This document shows, one piece after another, positions 21,658 to 36,100 of a DNA stretch of 64,000 bases (its first letter is position 1; each line of letters opens with the position of its first letter). The notes below the pieces were generated by a model that saw only the letters and a program-made list of their open reading frames with translations, was not told the origin of the DNA and ran no database searches. A program made the translations under genes and the position numbers. The DNA comes from Lamellibrachia satsuma (Eukaryota > Annelida > Polychaeta > Sabellida > Siboglinidae). The stretch lies in the NCBI GenBank assembly GCA_033239005.1, contig BSQZ01000070.1:2169617-2233616 (forward strand), read 5' to 3'.

Positions 21658-24081
21658 ATCCAATCTGTGCTGTATATAACCCCCTTTTTGGGAAACAATA
21701 GTAGAAACATTGCCTGAAAATCACTCACTGCCTATAGAGCTGTCTGACAAATGTGATGTCATGTTGCTGTACCGCCCACTCAAGGTAGCATTCCTTGGCC
21801 ACTACAGACACCTTGACCCCTGCTTGGACACCACGCTACAAGACAAGTGAAGATCAAAGTCACCAAGAAGTGACTTTAATAGTCGCACAGTTCACAAACA
21901 AAAGATTTGTTATCAAAATGTGTTATTCACATCACTTAAATTTTTTTTAGGACTGACGAAATTAAAGGGAGAACAGTAATTAAGAACTGAGTAGTTACCT
22001 GGAGGAGGGCCTCAGAGGCCGTGTCATCTGTACTGTTGAGTAACTACTAAGAACTGAGTAGTTACCTGGTGGAGGGCCTCAGCGGCCGTGTCATCTGTAC
22101 TGTTGAGTAACTAAGAACTGAGTAGTTACCTGGAGGAGGGCCTCAGTGGCCGTGTCATCTGTACTGTTGAGTAACTAAGAACTGAGTAGTTACCTGGAGG
22201 AGGGCCTCAGTGGCCGTGTCATCTGTACTGTTGAGTAACTAAGAACTGAGTAGTTACCTGGAGGAGGGCCTCAGTGGCCGTGTCATCTGTACTGTTGAGT
22301 AATTAAGAATTGGAGGAGGGCCTCAGTGGCTGTGTCATCTGTACGGTTGAGTAATTAAGAACTGAGTAGTTACCTGGAGGAGGGTCTCAGTAGCTGCGTT
22401 ATCTGTACTGTTGAGTAAACACCACGGGAAGATGATGTTCCACAGAGGCAGCCAGTCCTACAAACAAAGCGTTAAATGTACTACTGTGAGATTATAGCAT
22501 AATGCATATTTGAACATTGAAGACAGTCTTCGATGAGTTACACCCCGTGGTAGTCACTGACACAATGTCTGGTTTGACATGACACGAGACACAATAATCA
22601 AATAATTTATAAGGATAAAACATTAGGAGTGATGTTTACAATGACTGTATAACATGACTTCTTCCTTGTTGGTACATTGTACAATAACAGTATAACATGA
22701 CTTCTTCCTTGTTGGTACGTTGTACAATAACAGTATAACATGACTTCTTCCATGTTGGTACGTTGTACAATAACAGTATAACATGACTTCTTCCTTGTTG
22801 GTACATTGTACAATAACAGTATAACATGACTTCTTCCATGTTGGTACATTGTACAATAACAGTATAACATGACTTCTTCCATGTTGGTACGTTGTACAAT
22901 GATGGCATGACACAATTTGTTCTGTTTTGGTATGTTATACAATGATGGTATGTCACAACTTGTTGCATGTCTGTATGTCAATGACGGTATGACACAACAT
23001 GTTCTGTGTTGGTATGTTGTACAATGACGGTATGTCACAACTTGTTCCATGTTGGTATGTTGCACAATGATAGCATTACACAACTTGTTCTGTTTTGGTA
23101 AGTTGTACAATGACAATATAACACAACTTGTTCCATGTCGGTATGTTGTACAATGATGGTATGACACAACTTGTTCCATGTTGGAATATTGTACAATGAC
23201 GGCATGACACAACTTATTCCGTGTTTGGTAAAGGTAAAGTCATCCCCCAGGCATTATGCCTTAGGAAGCCATGAAGGCTTATATGGCCAGTGTTTAAACC
23301 TGGTATCTGTAGTGCGAAGCAACTTAGAGTGCAGTTATACTGACTCTCCTGGACGGGACACTAGTCCATCGCAGCTGAGTAGACTGAGGCAAAGTAGGGT
23401 AAACGAAATTGCCTAAGCTTCGAAAACGAACCGTGCCCAGTGTGGTCTTGAACTCACAACCCTCGAATTTAGAGTCCAACACCTTAACCACTAGGCCACG
23501 CCCCTAATTCCATGTTTGAATGTTATACAATGATGGTATGACACGACTGGCTGCGTGTTGTGTACATACGTTCTCCCTGATGGTCTGTAGGGCTGTATCG
23601 AGACACTCCATCAAAGTGCTGGTGTTAGTGTTGGTCAGTATGAGCAGGTCAAGTCTCTGCGTCCAGACAGCCACTGAGTGCGGGAACTTGACCATTGCCA
23701 GCCCACTTACTCGCTCCATCTCTGCCTCGGCTCCCCGGGACTTCAACACTGCCAACTAACCACACGACATACACTTCACCAGCAGTAATGCTCCCTTAGT
23801 ACTTAATTGTAATCGTCTTTTTAAAAATTAATTAACACAATTACATTACATTGGTTTCAGTCTATGTAATGTAGGCATCAAATATTTAAAGTAGTACAAT
23901 ACATTAAAAAAACAACTCTTATTCAAGTAATATAATAAACTTAATAACGTTGTCTAAATATAAGTAAAAAACATGGTATCAGTCACATAATAAATGCTTT
24001 AATATTTTATCAAAGTCAATAAAACATAAGAACAAAATGTTTCTCCTATCATCATATCTAATCAAAAATGAAACAAATCAT

Positions 24082-24168
<87 letters not shown>

Positions 24169-27100
24169 CGTGATTAAAACATGAAGTATTTGCATTATTG
24201 TTGAATGAATGACCTTTGACACTCACCCAGTCACAGACGACTGCCTCAGACAGGCGGCCATGTCGGAAGGCATTGTTGAACACATCCATACACTTGGCTG
24301 AAGCCTGAAACACAAATATTTACACAAAATGCTGGTTGGCGTGTAGAGTAAAAACATTTTTATGGCAAAATATGAACTTAGAAATGATTAACATATCATT
24401 ATTCAGGTTTAAAAATAATGTATTTATAATTACACTTTTCTATGCAAATGATCCAGATAAATAACGCACTGAATGAGAATAAGACAAAAGGGCAGAGGAA
24501 TTGTCATCACCATAATAAAAGTCACAGTCATCCTATTAATATTACAAACAATTGCATGTTAAATAATCAATTTGTAATATGATATTTTACAATTTTTATT
24601 AAAATAAAAAAACAATGACATATATTATTTATTTGTTTGTCGACATACACTATAGCTAAAATTGGCTTCTTATGTCGTACCACAATTAGAATTAAAATAT
24701 ATTTTTCTTACAAGGGCAAAAAAGGGTCTAATACAGTGTCTCAAATGGTGTTACTTTCTGTAATGTTTCTGATAACTTTCTAAATTAACTTGAATGAAAT
24801 GTTTCAAAATACTATCAGGTAGATAAGATCAAAGGTAACTGCAGTTAGTTTGTCATTGATAGATATTAATGAGCCTACACTCATCTTACATCAACACGCA
24901 ATCTGCTCGCAGGAACACCGATATAATCTGGACATATACCTATTATCGTCCATCCACGTCCTGAAGTACAGAGAACACTGAACTCTGCCTGATCTATGTG
25001 CAAGGGCCGCCTTCAATGATGAGCAAAGTTTGCCTGATCAGCGTGCGAAGTTCGCCTTGATTAATGTCTTATCAAGAAAGGACTATTACAGCATAGCGTT
25101 ATGAAGACCGATGTTCTACATGGGTCAGTCCTTGGATCTACTTTTTAATGCTTACATTGTGCCACTGGTGAAACTCATCCAACAGCACCACATACAACAT
25201 CACATACAACACCACATACAACACCACATACAACACCAGATACAACACCACATACAACACCACATACAACACCACATACAACACCACATACAACACCAGA
25301 TACAACACCAGATACAACACCACATACAACACCACATACAACACCACATACAACACCACCTGTATGCTGACTTCCTGCCAACTGATCATGCAGATGCGGT
25401 CATATGAATGGAGGGTTGCATCTGAGATGTAAAGATTTGACTAGCGGACAATGGGCTCATCCTCAAAGAGAGGAAGTTGCAAGGTATTATCATCTGGTCA
25501 TTGAGTCTGCACGCGCCAATAGCCATTACATGGGTCAACATATGTGGTGAGCTAGTGGCGACATCTGCTGTCATCAGGGATCTGGGATTCGTCACTGATG
25601 CTGACCTCTCTATGGCATCACAGGTTGCGAACTCATGTCGGAGTGCATACTACCATCTAGCTCGAATTGCATGGATACAAGACTCCATAACAACCAGTAT
25701 GTACAAATGCCTAGTACATGCATTTGCAACTTCACACATTGACGATGGCGATGCGATGTATTCGGCATACTAGACCATCTCCTACACCGTCTGAATATGG
25801 TGTAGCAGTCAGTGGCATGAATTGTCCTCCAGATCCGACAAGGTGATCGACAATCGATGTCCGAGGTACTGAGGCAATTGCATTGTCTTCCCATGAAGAA
25901 GCGCACAGAGTACAAGCTGTTAGTCCTTGTGCACTGTGTGCTTGTAGCTCCCTTGTAGCTCCCTTGTTGCTCCCTTGTAGCTCCCTTGTAGCTCCCTTGT
26001 AGCTCCCTTGTTGCTGCATCGTCATACGCCACACCGCTCTGCTGGAAACCTACTTCTGCATGTTCCATGTGTCAACCTGGAATGGTATGGTCGCTGAGCG
26101 CTTGCGTGCGCTGGCCTGACGCTGTGGAACACTTTACCAGCCACACTATGGAACGCCAGGAATCGCGCACAGTTCAAAAAGACATTAAAGACATTTTTAT
26201 TTTGAAACTAAATTCTGTGTTTTATATGACAGTATATATATTTTTTATTTATTTCTAAAAAAAATTTAAAGATTTTTTTTAACTTTATACAGTCATTGTT
26301 TACAAAGTAGTGACCCATTTATATTATTTTATTGTCTATTGTACTTTCTTTTTGCATTTTTTTTCATATGTAATTTTAAAATACTATTTTATGTATTTAT
26401 GTCCACGCATTAGCCCCGGATTTGATGGTGTTTAAATAAAGTTATTATTATATCTACAATGAAAGAAAATTATAGGTCAAATCTCTATCATCCCTGAACA
26501 TGCGAGTGTCAACATTTTGTTAGTTTTCAGCTGGATCTCACCTGATAATCTTTAAGTAACATTAGTTCTTAGTCAGAATGACTCGTCATTCAACCTGTTC
26601 CATAAATCTATTATTGTCAGTGTCAGTTTTATATTGACAAGTTTCACTGTCACACTGATTGCGTCATGTGAGCATGTTGTTGACAATCACAAGGGGACAT
26701 CCTGTGTATCAACCTACGTGTCAACTGTGGTAGCAATGTCACTTCTGAAATCTTTGCAATGGCTTCCTATCTGGTATGATATTATTTTAGTCTTTACCTT
26801 AGCATTTTCATCTAAGAAACTCCTGCAAGATAGCCCACACAGCTTTGATATGATCTACTGGGTAGAATGCATATACAATGTGACATGACTTCATATACAA
26901 TGTGACATGACTCACCTGATAAGAGATGCAAATACCAGTCTGAAGTTTCTCTAGACATGATTTTATGTACAATGTGACATGACTTCATGTACAATGTGAC
27001 ATGACTTCATGCACAATGTGACATGACCCTGCTGGTGACCCATTACTTCATATAGAATGTGACATTACATGTACAATGTGGCATGATGTCATGTACAAAG

Positions 27101-30100
27101 TAACACAACTTCATGTACAGTATGATATGACTTGAAGTATAATATGACACAACTTCATTTACAGTGTGACATGACCTCGTGTACAATGTGACATGACATC
27201 ATGTAGGTGACACGTCTTAATGTACAATGTGACATGATATAATGTACAATGTGACATATCCCACTACTCCATATACAGTGTGACATGACGGCATGTACAA
27301 TGTAACATAACTTCATGCACAATGTGACATGTCATGTACAATGTAACACAACTCATGTACAAAGTGACATCCTTATGTACTATGTGAATGACCTAGTGCA
27401 TAATGTGACATGACTTCATGTACAATGTTACATGATTTTATGTAAAATTTGACATGATTTTATGTGCAATATGATATGTCCCACCTGGTAACCTATTTAC
27501 TTGATGTACAATGTGACATGACTTTGTGTACAATGTGACATGACCCACCTGGTAAGAAACATCACCAGCAGACTGAAGTCTCTCTAGACATGACTTCACG
27601 TACAATGTGACATGACTCACCTGGTAAGAAACATCACCAGCAGACTGAAGTCTCTCTAGACATGACTTCACGTACAATGTGACATGACTCACCTGGTAAG
27701 AAACATCACCAGCAGACTGAAGTCTCTCTAGACATGACTTCACGTACAATGTGACATGACTCACCTGGTAAGAAACATCACCAGCAGACAGAAGTCTCTC
27801 TAGACATGACTTCACGTACAATGTGACATGACTCACCTGGTAAGAAACATCACCAGCAGACAGAAGTCTCTCTAGACATGACGTCATGTACATTGTCCAC
27901 ATCTTTTCTGCAATGCAAACAACATCCAATATGTTATTAAAGCTCATAACCAGTTTGACTAAATTTTTTTTAAATCTAGCGGTTTTATGACATAAATTTT
28001 TAACAAAGTAAGATTGCTATGTAGCAGCAACGATTGAAGCATTACAGTTGTGCCTGAAACAGTACTTGCAGAACTCTGTGAAGGAGATATCAAGGACACT
28101 GAGAAAGTACTGTCAGCTGTGAATGAGACATTAGATACTGACAAAAGTATTGTCAGCTGTGACCAAGACATTGGACACTGAGAAAGTACTGACAGCTGTG
28201 AACTAGACACTGGGGTCTGAGAAAGTACTGACAGCTGTAAACTAGACACTGGGGTCTGAGAAAGTACTGACAGCTATAAACTAGACACTGGGGTCTGAGA
28301 AAGTACTGACAGCTGTGAATGAGACGCCGGGGTCTGAGAAAGTACTGACAGCTGTAAACTAGACACTGGGGTCTGAGAAAGTACTGACAGCTGTAAACTA
28401 GACGCTGGGGTCTGAGAAAGTACTGACAGCTGTAAACTAGACACTGAGGTCTGAGAAAGTACTGTCAGCTGTGAATGAGACACTGGGGCCTGGGGAAGTA
28501 CTGTCAGCTGTGAATGAGTCACTGGGGCCGGGGAAAGTACTGACAGCTGTGAATGAGACACTGGGGCCTGGGAAAGTACTGTCAGTTGTGAATGAGATAA
28601 TGGGGTCTGAGAAAGTACTGACAGCTGTGAATGAGACACTGGGGCCTGGGAAAGAACTGACAGCTGTGAATGAGACACTGGGGCCTGGGAAAGTACTGTC
28701 AGCTGTAAACTAGACACTGGGGCCTGGGAAAGTACTGTCAGCTATAAACTAGACACTGAGGCCTGGGAAAGTACTGACAGCTTTGAATGAGACATGGAAC
28801 CTGGGAAAGTACTGTCAGCTGTGAATGAGACACTGGGGCCTGGGAAAGTACTGTCAGCTGTGAATGAGATGCTGGGGTCTGAGAAAGTACTGACAGCTGT
28901 GAATGAGACACTGGGGCCTGGGAAAGTACTGTCAGCTGTGAATGAGACGCAGGGGTCTGAGAAAGTACTGACAGCTGTGAATGAGACATTGGGGTCTGAG
29001 AAAGTACTGTTAGCTGTGCATGAAACATTGGGGCCTGAAAATGTACAGGCAGCTTTGAATGAGACATTGGCAGTCATGTATCCAAGTGAACCGTGGAAGG
29101 AGTAATGCATTCACGAGGTTCCATTTGAGTTTCCATAACAGAGTGAATGAGCAGACAGGAGGGACACAATGCAGGGTGACAGCTACATCAGTCATCATAA
29201 ACTGAGGCTGTCCACAAGACAGACAGGGGCTTTGTGTGAGCATGCCTGACTGCCTTCCATTCAATTACCCTCCTGCTTCATTACAGTGCCACACTTGGCC
29301 ACAGAGCACACACTGAATTAGCATGAGATTGCTGACAAGGCGAGAGGAGTAGCTTTGTTGTCAGGACTGAGTCAACCAAGAGAACGTGACAGAGTGAACA
29401 GATGTGGCTGTGCCATGGTTTACCTTGTCAGTCAGCTACAACACACGCTGCTCAGCAGGTAACTGCCATGCCAGTGTGTGGAATGTTGCATTTAGCCTGC
29501 TGCATTTAGCCTGTTACTGTTACATATAGCCTGCTGGCGCTGCCCACTGCATGCGAGAATGGCTGTATCTTCCTACATGACACAATATAGGTACGTGGTG
29601 AAACTAGTGACTATAACCTACTTTGTAAGCCATACTTGGCATTGGCCTACTTGGTAAACTATTCAACTGTAGATTAATGGTAGCAGTTGACACGTTATTT
29701 GACACCCATGTTACTTGTAGATATTTTGCACAATTCTTACTGTTGGTCTGATAGAAAACAAAATAGTGTTGGTCTGAAAGGAAACTAAACAGTGCTGGTC
29801 TGATAGGAAACTAAATAATGTTGGTCTGATAGGAAACAAAATAGTGTTGGTCTGATAGGAAACTAAACAGTGTTGGTCTGATAGGAAACTAAATAATGTT
29901 GGTCTGAAAGGAAACTAAATAGTGTTGGTCTGATAGGAAACTAAATAGTGGTGGTCTGATAGGAAACTAAATAGTGTTGGTCTTGTACGAAACTAAATAG
30001 TGTTGGTCTGATAGGAAACTAATTAGTGTTGGTCTGATAGGAAAGTAATTAGTGTTGGTCTGATAGGAAACTAATTAGTGTTGGTCTGATAGGAAACTAA

Positions 30101-33100
30101 ATAGTGTTGGTCTGATAGGAAACTAATTACTGTTGGTCTGATAGGAAATTAATTACTGTTGGTCTGATAGGAAACTAATTAGTGTTGGCCTGATAGGAAA
30201 CTAAATAGTGTTGGTCTGATAAGAAACTAATTACTGTTGGTCTGATAGGAAACTAATTAGTGTTGGTCTGATAGGAAACTAATTAGTGTTGGTCTGATAG
30301 GAAACTAATTAGTGTTGATCTGGTAGTAAACTAAATAGTGTTGGTCTGGTAGGAAACTAATTAGTGTTGGTCTGATAGGAAACTAATTAGTGTTGGCATG
30401 ATAGGAAACTAAATAGTGTTGGTCTGATAGGAAACTAATTACTGTTGGTCTGATAGGAAACTAATTAGTGTTGGTCTGATAGGAAACTAATTAGTGTTGG
30501 TCTGATAGGAAACTAAATAGTGTTGATCTGATAGGAAACTAAATAGTGTTGGTCTGATAGGAAACTAATTAGTGTTGGTCTGATAGGAAACTAGTGTTGA
30601 TCTGATAGGAAACTAAATAGTGTTGGTCTGATAGGAAACTAATTACTGTTGGTCTGATAGGAAACTAATTAGTGTTGGTCTGATAGGAAACTAATTAGTG
30701 TTGATCTGGTAGGAAACTAAATAGTGTTGGTCTGGTAGGAAACTAATTAGTGTTGGTCTGATAGGAAACTAATTAGTGTTGGCATGATAGGAAACTAAAT
30801 AGTGTTGGTCTGATAGGAAACTAATTACTGTTGGTCTGATAGGAAACTAATTAGTGTTGGTCTGATAGGAAACTAATTAGTGTTGGTCTGATAGGAAACT
30901 AAATAGTGTTGATCTGATAGGAAACTAAATAGTGTTGGTCTGATAGGAAACTAATTAGTGTTGGTCTGATAGGAAACTAAATAGTGTTGATCTGATAGGA
31001 AACTAAATAGTGTTGGTCTGATAGGAAACTAATTAGTGATCTACGATGAGCAGAAGGAAGACATGTTTGACATTGAAAGTGACATCAGGCTGGCCCTACA
31101 GATGTAGTCTTCCTTGTCTATCTAATCATGCATATCTTCAATGTTTGCTACCCAAAAAGAACCACCCAAGTTTACATTAAAACCCCAGCACAGACCAACA
31201 TCTTCTCTCTCTGAGTCTGACATGCTAACATTTTTTCTCTCTCAGTCTGACATGCTAACATTTTTTCTTTCTGAGTCTATTGTGCCAACTCCTCTTTCTA
31301 TGTCTGATGTGCCAACTCTTCTATCTGAGTCTGATGTGCCAACTCTTCTATGTGAGTCTGATGTGCCAACTTTTCTTTCTGAGTCTGATGTGGCAACTCT
31401 TCTTTCTGAGTCTGATGTGCCAACTCTTCTATGTGAGTCTGATGTGCCAACTTTTCTTTCTGAGTCTGATGTGGCAACTCTTCTTTCTGAGTCTGACGTG
31501 CCAACTCTTCTTTCTGAGTCTGACGTGACAACTTTTGTTTAAGAATATGACGTGCCAAATCTTCTTTCTGAGTCTGACGTGCCAACTCTTCTTTCTCAGT
31601 CTGATGTGTCAACTTTTCTTTCTGAGTCTGACGTGCCAAATCTTCTTTCTCAGTCTGATGTACCAACTCTTCTTTCTCAGTCTGATCTACCAACTCTTCT
31701 TTCTCAGTCTGATGTGCCAAATCTTCTTTATCAGTCTGATGTGCCAAATCTTCTTTCTCAGTCTGATGTGCCAACTCTTCTTTCTCAGTCTGATGTGCCA
31801 AATCTTCTTTCTCAGTCTGACATGCCAAATCTTCTTTCTCAGTCTGATGTACCAACTCTTCTTTCTCAGTCTGATGTACCAACTCTTCTTTCTCAGTCTG
31901 ATGTGCCAAATCTTCTTTCTCAGTCTGATGTGCCAACTCTTCTTTCTCAGTCTGATGTGCCAAATCTTCTTTCTCAGTCTGACATGCCAAATCTTCTTTC
32001 TCAGTCTGACTTGCCAAATCTTCTTTCTCAGCCTGACATGCCAACTCTTCTTTCTCAGTCTTATATTTTCAGTCCATGTTCACATGTCCAGAAATTAGGG
32101 TCCATTTCACACGTCCAGAAATTAAGCATTTACATTTTCTAAAGCTACATAACATGTTCCATTTGTCATACCATTTGACTAATTCGTCATTTCCTTCAAT
32201 CTTGTGAAACAATTTTGTGTTGTCAGCCAATTCCAGTACTTTGCTTGTTATGTAATCTTTCAAGTCTTTCATATAATCTAAGTACAACTTAGGTAAAAGG
32301 TAACGGTAGTTTCTTATATAGCACAGTATCCAGCTTGTAGGACTGCTACAAGTACCTTACACCTTATCCCCCAGGAGGCATGTTCATTCCAAGACCAACT
32401 CAACTTCTATGGGAGGCGTTCAGGTCATAATACTGATCCATGTGGTTCTCTAATTTAAACTCTACTACTTGACTTTTGCCGGTGAGCCACTGTTCAGGGA
32501 TTCTGCTTGGCATCAGACACAGCCACGTATATAGTCATGTACACAGTCATGTACACACAGTCACGCCCTATGTACAGGCAGTACAGCTACACAGCATCTT
32601 AAGTTGGGTTGGTGATGGAATGAACAGGTCTGCCAGGAGGTGCAGCATACAGTGCTTTGAGCAGTCCCATGGCCCAGATACCACGCAGTATAAGTTACCT
32701 TTACCTACTGCTGCACACAGACACTGGGAAGGTTATTTCTGACAGCTGAGAGATATGTCAACAAATATCTTGCCAGGACAACCAAGCTTGTGTGGTGAGG
32801 AATGCACCTGTTGCCTGTCTGGTCTCAATGTCATTTCTCATTGCAGATGTCAGCTCTACACCTGCCTGGTGAGACCGATTGTCTGATGACACTGACTGCC
32901 TGGTGACACCGCGTGCCTGGTGAAACTGACTGTCTGGTGGCAATGACTGTCTAGTGACACTGACTTTCTAGTTACACTGATTGTCTGATGTTGCAACCTG
33001 CATGATGACAACTATCGCTGCAGTGACGCCACACAGACACAAGTCGTGTTTTGATGACACGAGAGTTCAGCCTGTACAATGACACTGCCCCAGGTGTTTG

Positions 33101-36100
33101 TGTTTGGGGTGATTGTACCCGCCCTCATCACAGTTGCTATCTTCATTGGCTTCTTACTGTGCTGGTTCAAACTTGGTTTAAGCGACCACTTCATCAAACA
33201 ACATTCAAATGGCACCACCAGGGGGCAGCAGAGTGCATGCAGTAGCGATTCGTTGTGCGACGTGACTGGCTCAACAAGTTGTGGAAGCGACGTACATCAC
33301 AGTGTTTGCCTCCACAAAGTGAACATCATCGATGACGTGTCATGCATCAATGATCGGGACAAGACAACGACTGAAGTGTGTTCAGTGAATGTTGTCCGCA
33401 CTAACCAGGGAGGATCATGTCCACTTGGAGCCTCCGCCAGTGACTGCTCCTGTTCACAGACAGCACACATCTCCTACTGTAGTAGCAGTGACAACTACGG
33501 CCATGTGGTGCCCAGCGTACCCACCCCAAGTAGATAGGGGGTGTGACGGTTTGGCAACCTCCACGCTCACATCTCATCAATGGTATTATCCATGACTCCC
33601 CCATAGGCCAGTCTATTTGCTTTGACCACAACACTTGAATCTACAGCTATTGTTGTTCATCTGGCATATTCTGTTGGTCTATCAACACTAGCAAGTTAAT
33701 GTATCAAATCTAACAAGTTAGTGTATCAAAACCAAGAAATCAAGTGTATTATTCAACAGTCAGTGTTACTGTGCATCAAAGTTGGTCACTGGTCATATTC
33801 TGTTGGTGTATCAAAACCAACCAGTTAAACCAGTTGGGATATCTAAACCAGCATGACACTGTATCAAAGCCCATAAGTTGGCATATATAAACACCAGCTA
33901 ATCAAGTGTATCAAAGCCAGAATGGCAGTGTATCAAAACAAGCAAGTTGGTGTATCAAAACCAGCAATCATGTATCAAAGTGACTGACTGGTGTATCAAA
34001 GTGCCTGATCTAGGCTAATACTTCCTCTTGTAATACTTTATCATACAGACTCATGATACTTAGATTTTGCAGCTCACGTGAGTCCTTGTCAACAATTTAA
34101 GGCATCTTCTTCTGTGTTACTCTAGTAAAGTTTGTAATGTCTGAATCTGTTGTAAATTTGTCTTGCCGTTATTTCAAGCCAAAATTGTGTGGGCAATAAT
34201 AACGTGTCTTTTGTAATACATGTGTTCTGCATCTTCTACATTTTCTGGCTAATTTGTTAGACCACATAAGCACATGGCCACCTGAGGAAGATGTTGATCA
34301 GACGACTGGCTGTGTTATCACTATAAATCAATATTCAGTCCCAAGACAAAGAGTGATTCCACACATCCATCATGTAGTGCACTGCTTGAGACCACACACA
34401 AGTTAACAACCAAATCATTCACTTGTGTTTGCATCAACAAATATCTAAGGCACCTGTACTGATGAGCCATTGTGTGTGGACAGGGATGCTTTGACTGCTG
34501 TCAAGTAAAACTTAAATTAATGAGAATGTAATTACGAGAGAATTTCTTCACACCATCAATCATTGTCAGCACTTTAATGAGTAAACAGAATTTACCAAAA
34601 TTACGTCCTCAGTCGTGGTTGTCAACACATTCTTGTTTAAGTATCTATTAAAATATTTATAATGACTTTGTTTTTCACTACAAACTGATATGTCAGTTGT
34701 ATTGGTTTAGATATAGTTACATAACTAAAGATAACAAATTAACAGATTTATGCATAGGTCTTCAAATATACCTACATTACATATATTTCACAATTCAAGA
34801 TACTCTAGTCTTGTTTGTTATCATCATAAAGTCATTACTGGATTACTTCATATTATACAGAATTAATAATACTATTCAATCACACATGCACACATTACTC
34901 ACATACATTACTAGTAGTTACATTACTAGAATCACATTTATATTCCTATGCTAATTCATATTTTTTAAACAATAATTTCTTGTATTCTTTTTTAAATTTA
35001 TGTATATTACTAGCATTCCTGATATCTTGCTGTATTAAGTTCCAAAGTTTTACACCATATACGGATACACATTTCACCTTTAATGATGTTCTGGTATATC
35101 GATGTCTTAGGTTATTGAATTGCCTAGTGTTAATTATAACTTAGTATAAGCCTTGATCTACATTAAACCACCTTTGGATATTTATAGGTAAACATTTTTT
35201 GTTAGCATTCTACACAATAACTGCTGTAATCAAATCAATCATGTCAACTAGTTTTAATATACCTAATTCATTAAATAATCCATTTGAGTGATACCAATAG
35301 TTTACATTGCATACAAGTCTTACCACTTTCTTTTGTAATAAGTAAACACAATTAATATTTCCCAAAATTTCACAGCAATATGTTATACACGGTACAAATA
35401 ATGAGCAGTACTATATCACCAGTGAGTTTTTGTCTAACAATTGCTTTGCTTTATACATAAATGTGATACATATTGATAGCTTACTACACACCAAGTTAAT
35501 GTGTTCTTTCCAATTTAGTTTATCATCAATTAATATACCCAAAAACTTTGTCACAAATACTCTATTTATTTCCTTTTTATTGATGCTTACTTTGATTGTT
35601 GTATTTCTTTGTTTGGAGTTACCAAATAGCATGAAATTTGTCTTGGACAAAGTTAATGCTTTGCTAACATCTTTGCTCAATTGCACTTCATCATGCCTGA
35701 GCAGAAAATATTAGTATCATCGGCAAACAATATAAATTTTAGTACTTCGCCAATATTACATATATCATTTACGTACAATACAAACAATTTGGGCCCCAGA
35801 ATAGAACCCTGAGGCACCCCACATAACACATGTAACAAGTCTGAGTCACAATCATTGATAGTAACATATTGTTGCCTATTTAATAAGTAATTGGCTAGCC
35901 ATTTATTAGCAACGCCTCTAACCCCATAACGTGCCAGTTTTTTAGAAGTAAGTTATGGTTAATTCTGTCAAAAGCCTTTTTAAGGTCAATGAACACACTA
36001 ATAGTGACCTTTTTATCATCTAATGCAGATGTTATTTCTTCAGTAAGCTCCGTAAGTGCAATGTGGGATGTGGACATATTTGTCCTGAATCCATACTGGC

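Noticed and set aside
24062..24313. 83-codon - strand ORF with an Ile-Tyr tail
   Set aside because: Its N-terminal third is UTP6 exon 16; the rest is intron and an AT microsatellite.
31298..32142. Repeat ORFs of 187-248 codons with Glu/Lys-rich 9-residue repeats, coiled-coil-like
   Set aside because: The 27-bp unit is open on both strands, no non-repetitive flanks are coded, and the array runs into a LINE fragment.
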